64,000 nt of DNA, taken from contig OX439035.1 of assembly GCA_949317995.1 (NCBI GenBank), forward strand, positions 3,648,181-3,712,180. The letters are read 5' to 3'. The position numbers and the translations under genes are program-made. Shown here one piece after another: positions 63,891-64,000 of this stretch. Position 1 is the first letter of the stretch. Every line of letters starts with the position of its first letter. The notes under the pieces were generated by a model that saw only the letters and a program-made list of their open reading frames with translations, had not been told where the DNA came from and made no database searches. Source of the DNA: Acholoe squamosa (lineage: Eukaryota > Annelida > Polychaeta > Phyllodocida > Polynoidae).

Positions 63891-64000
63891 AGACAGTTTT
63901 GCCATCTGTTAAAATAATAATGAAATAAACAGATCGGGTTGACACATTCCTCACGATGCACCAAAGTAGTGCTAGATAGTGTGCTTGTAAGTATGGGCCT

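Overview
The window is nuclear DNA of an animal, most likely a marine invertebrate. It has short phase-conserved exons in long introns, GT-AG splice sites, and a very dense load of SINEs, MITEs, satellites and retrotransposons. I cannot place the lineage from sequence alone. The only cellular protein-coding gene I can support is PNPT1 (mitochondrial polyribonucleotide nucleotidyltransferase, PNPase) on the + strand. Twenty-two coding exons are readable, and all splice phases join without a break. They run from the mitochondrial presequence through both RNase PH cores and the KH domain to the start of the S1 domain; the last exon(s) lie beyond the right edge.

The central feature is a complete-looking 6.3 kb tyrosine-recombinase (DIRS-order, Ngaro-like) retrotransposon at 25337-31647 on the - strand. 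It carries gag, RT-RNase H and tyrosine recombinase, with split direct repeats in the order A1-ORFs-B1-A2-B2. It sits inside the first coding exon of PNPT1. The first 14 codons and the promoter-like CpG/NRF1-type region are on its left, and codon 15 (an ATG) is on its right. The two copies of each 152-bp repeat look identical by eye, so the insertion is probably recent. The right-hand repeat supplies, on the PNPT1 strand, ETS and CCAAT motifs and a strong 3' splice site just before a Kozak-context ATG. PNPT1 might therefore still be expressed with a shorter presequence.

Layout. 1-25 kb: intergenic and repeat-built. It holds minisatellites, a large inverted repeat (1.66-3.26 kb), a palindromic element carrying a SINE (4.58-5.84 kb), and three copies of a roughly 2 kb composite repeat (6.2-8.1, 9.6-12.2 and 21.9-23.4 kb, the last two inverted). 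Comparing those copies exposes a solo LTR, a DNA transposon with a 9-bp target duplication and a TTAA-flanked MITE. The same region has a satellite that flips orientation (14.3-16.5 kb) and a 70-bp array split by a second LTR-like insertion (18.2-20.1 kb). 25.3-31.65 kb: PNPT1 exon 1 with the retrotransposon. 31.8-63.6 kb: PNPT1 exons 2-22, with introns full of MITEs, many from one family with TACCGTAA ends and internal ATAAGnCG motifs. Intron 13 contains about 50 copies of a 74-bp satellite, and exon 19 is preceded by four tandem copies of its own 3' splice site.

Coordinates and alignments were read by eye. Exon boundaries are well constrained by splice sites, phase and the PNPase family. 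Repeat boundaries are approximate unless target-site duplications are cited.
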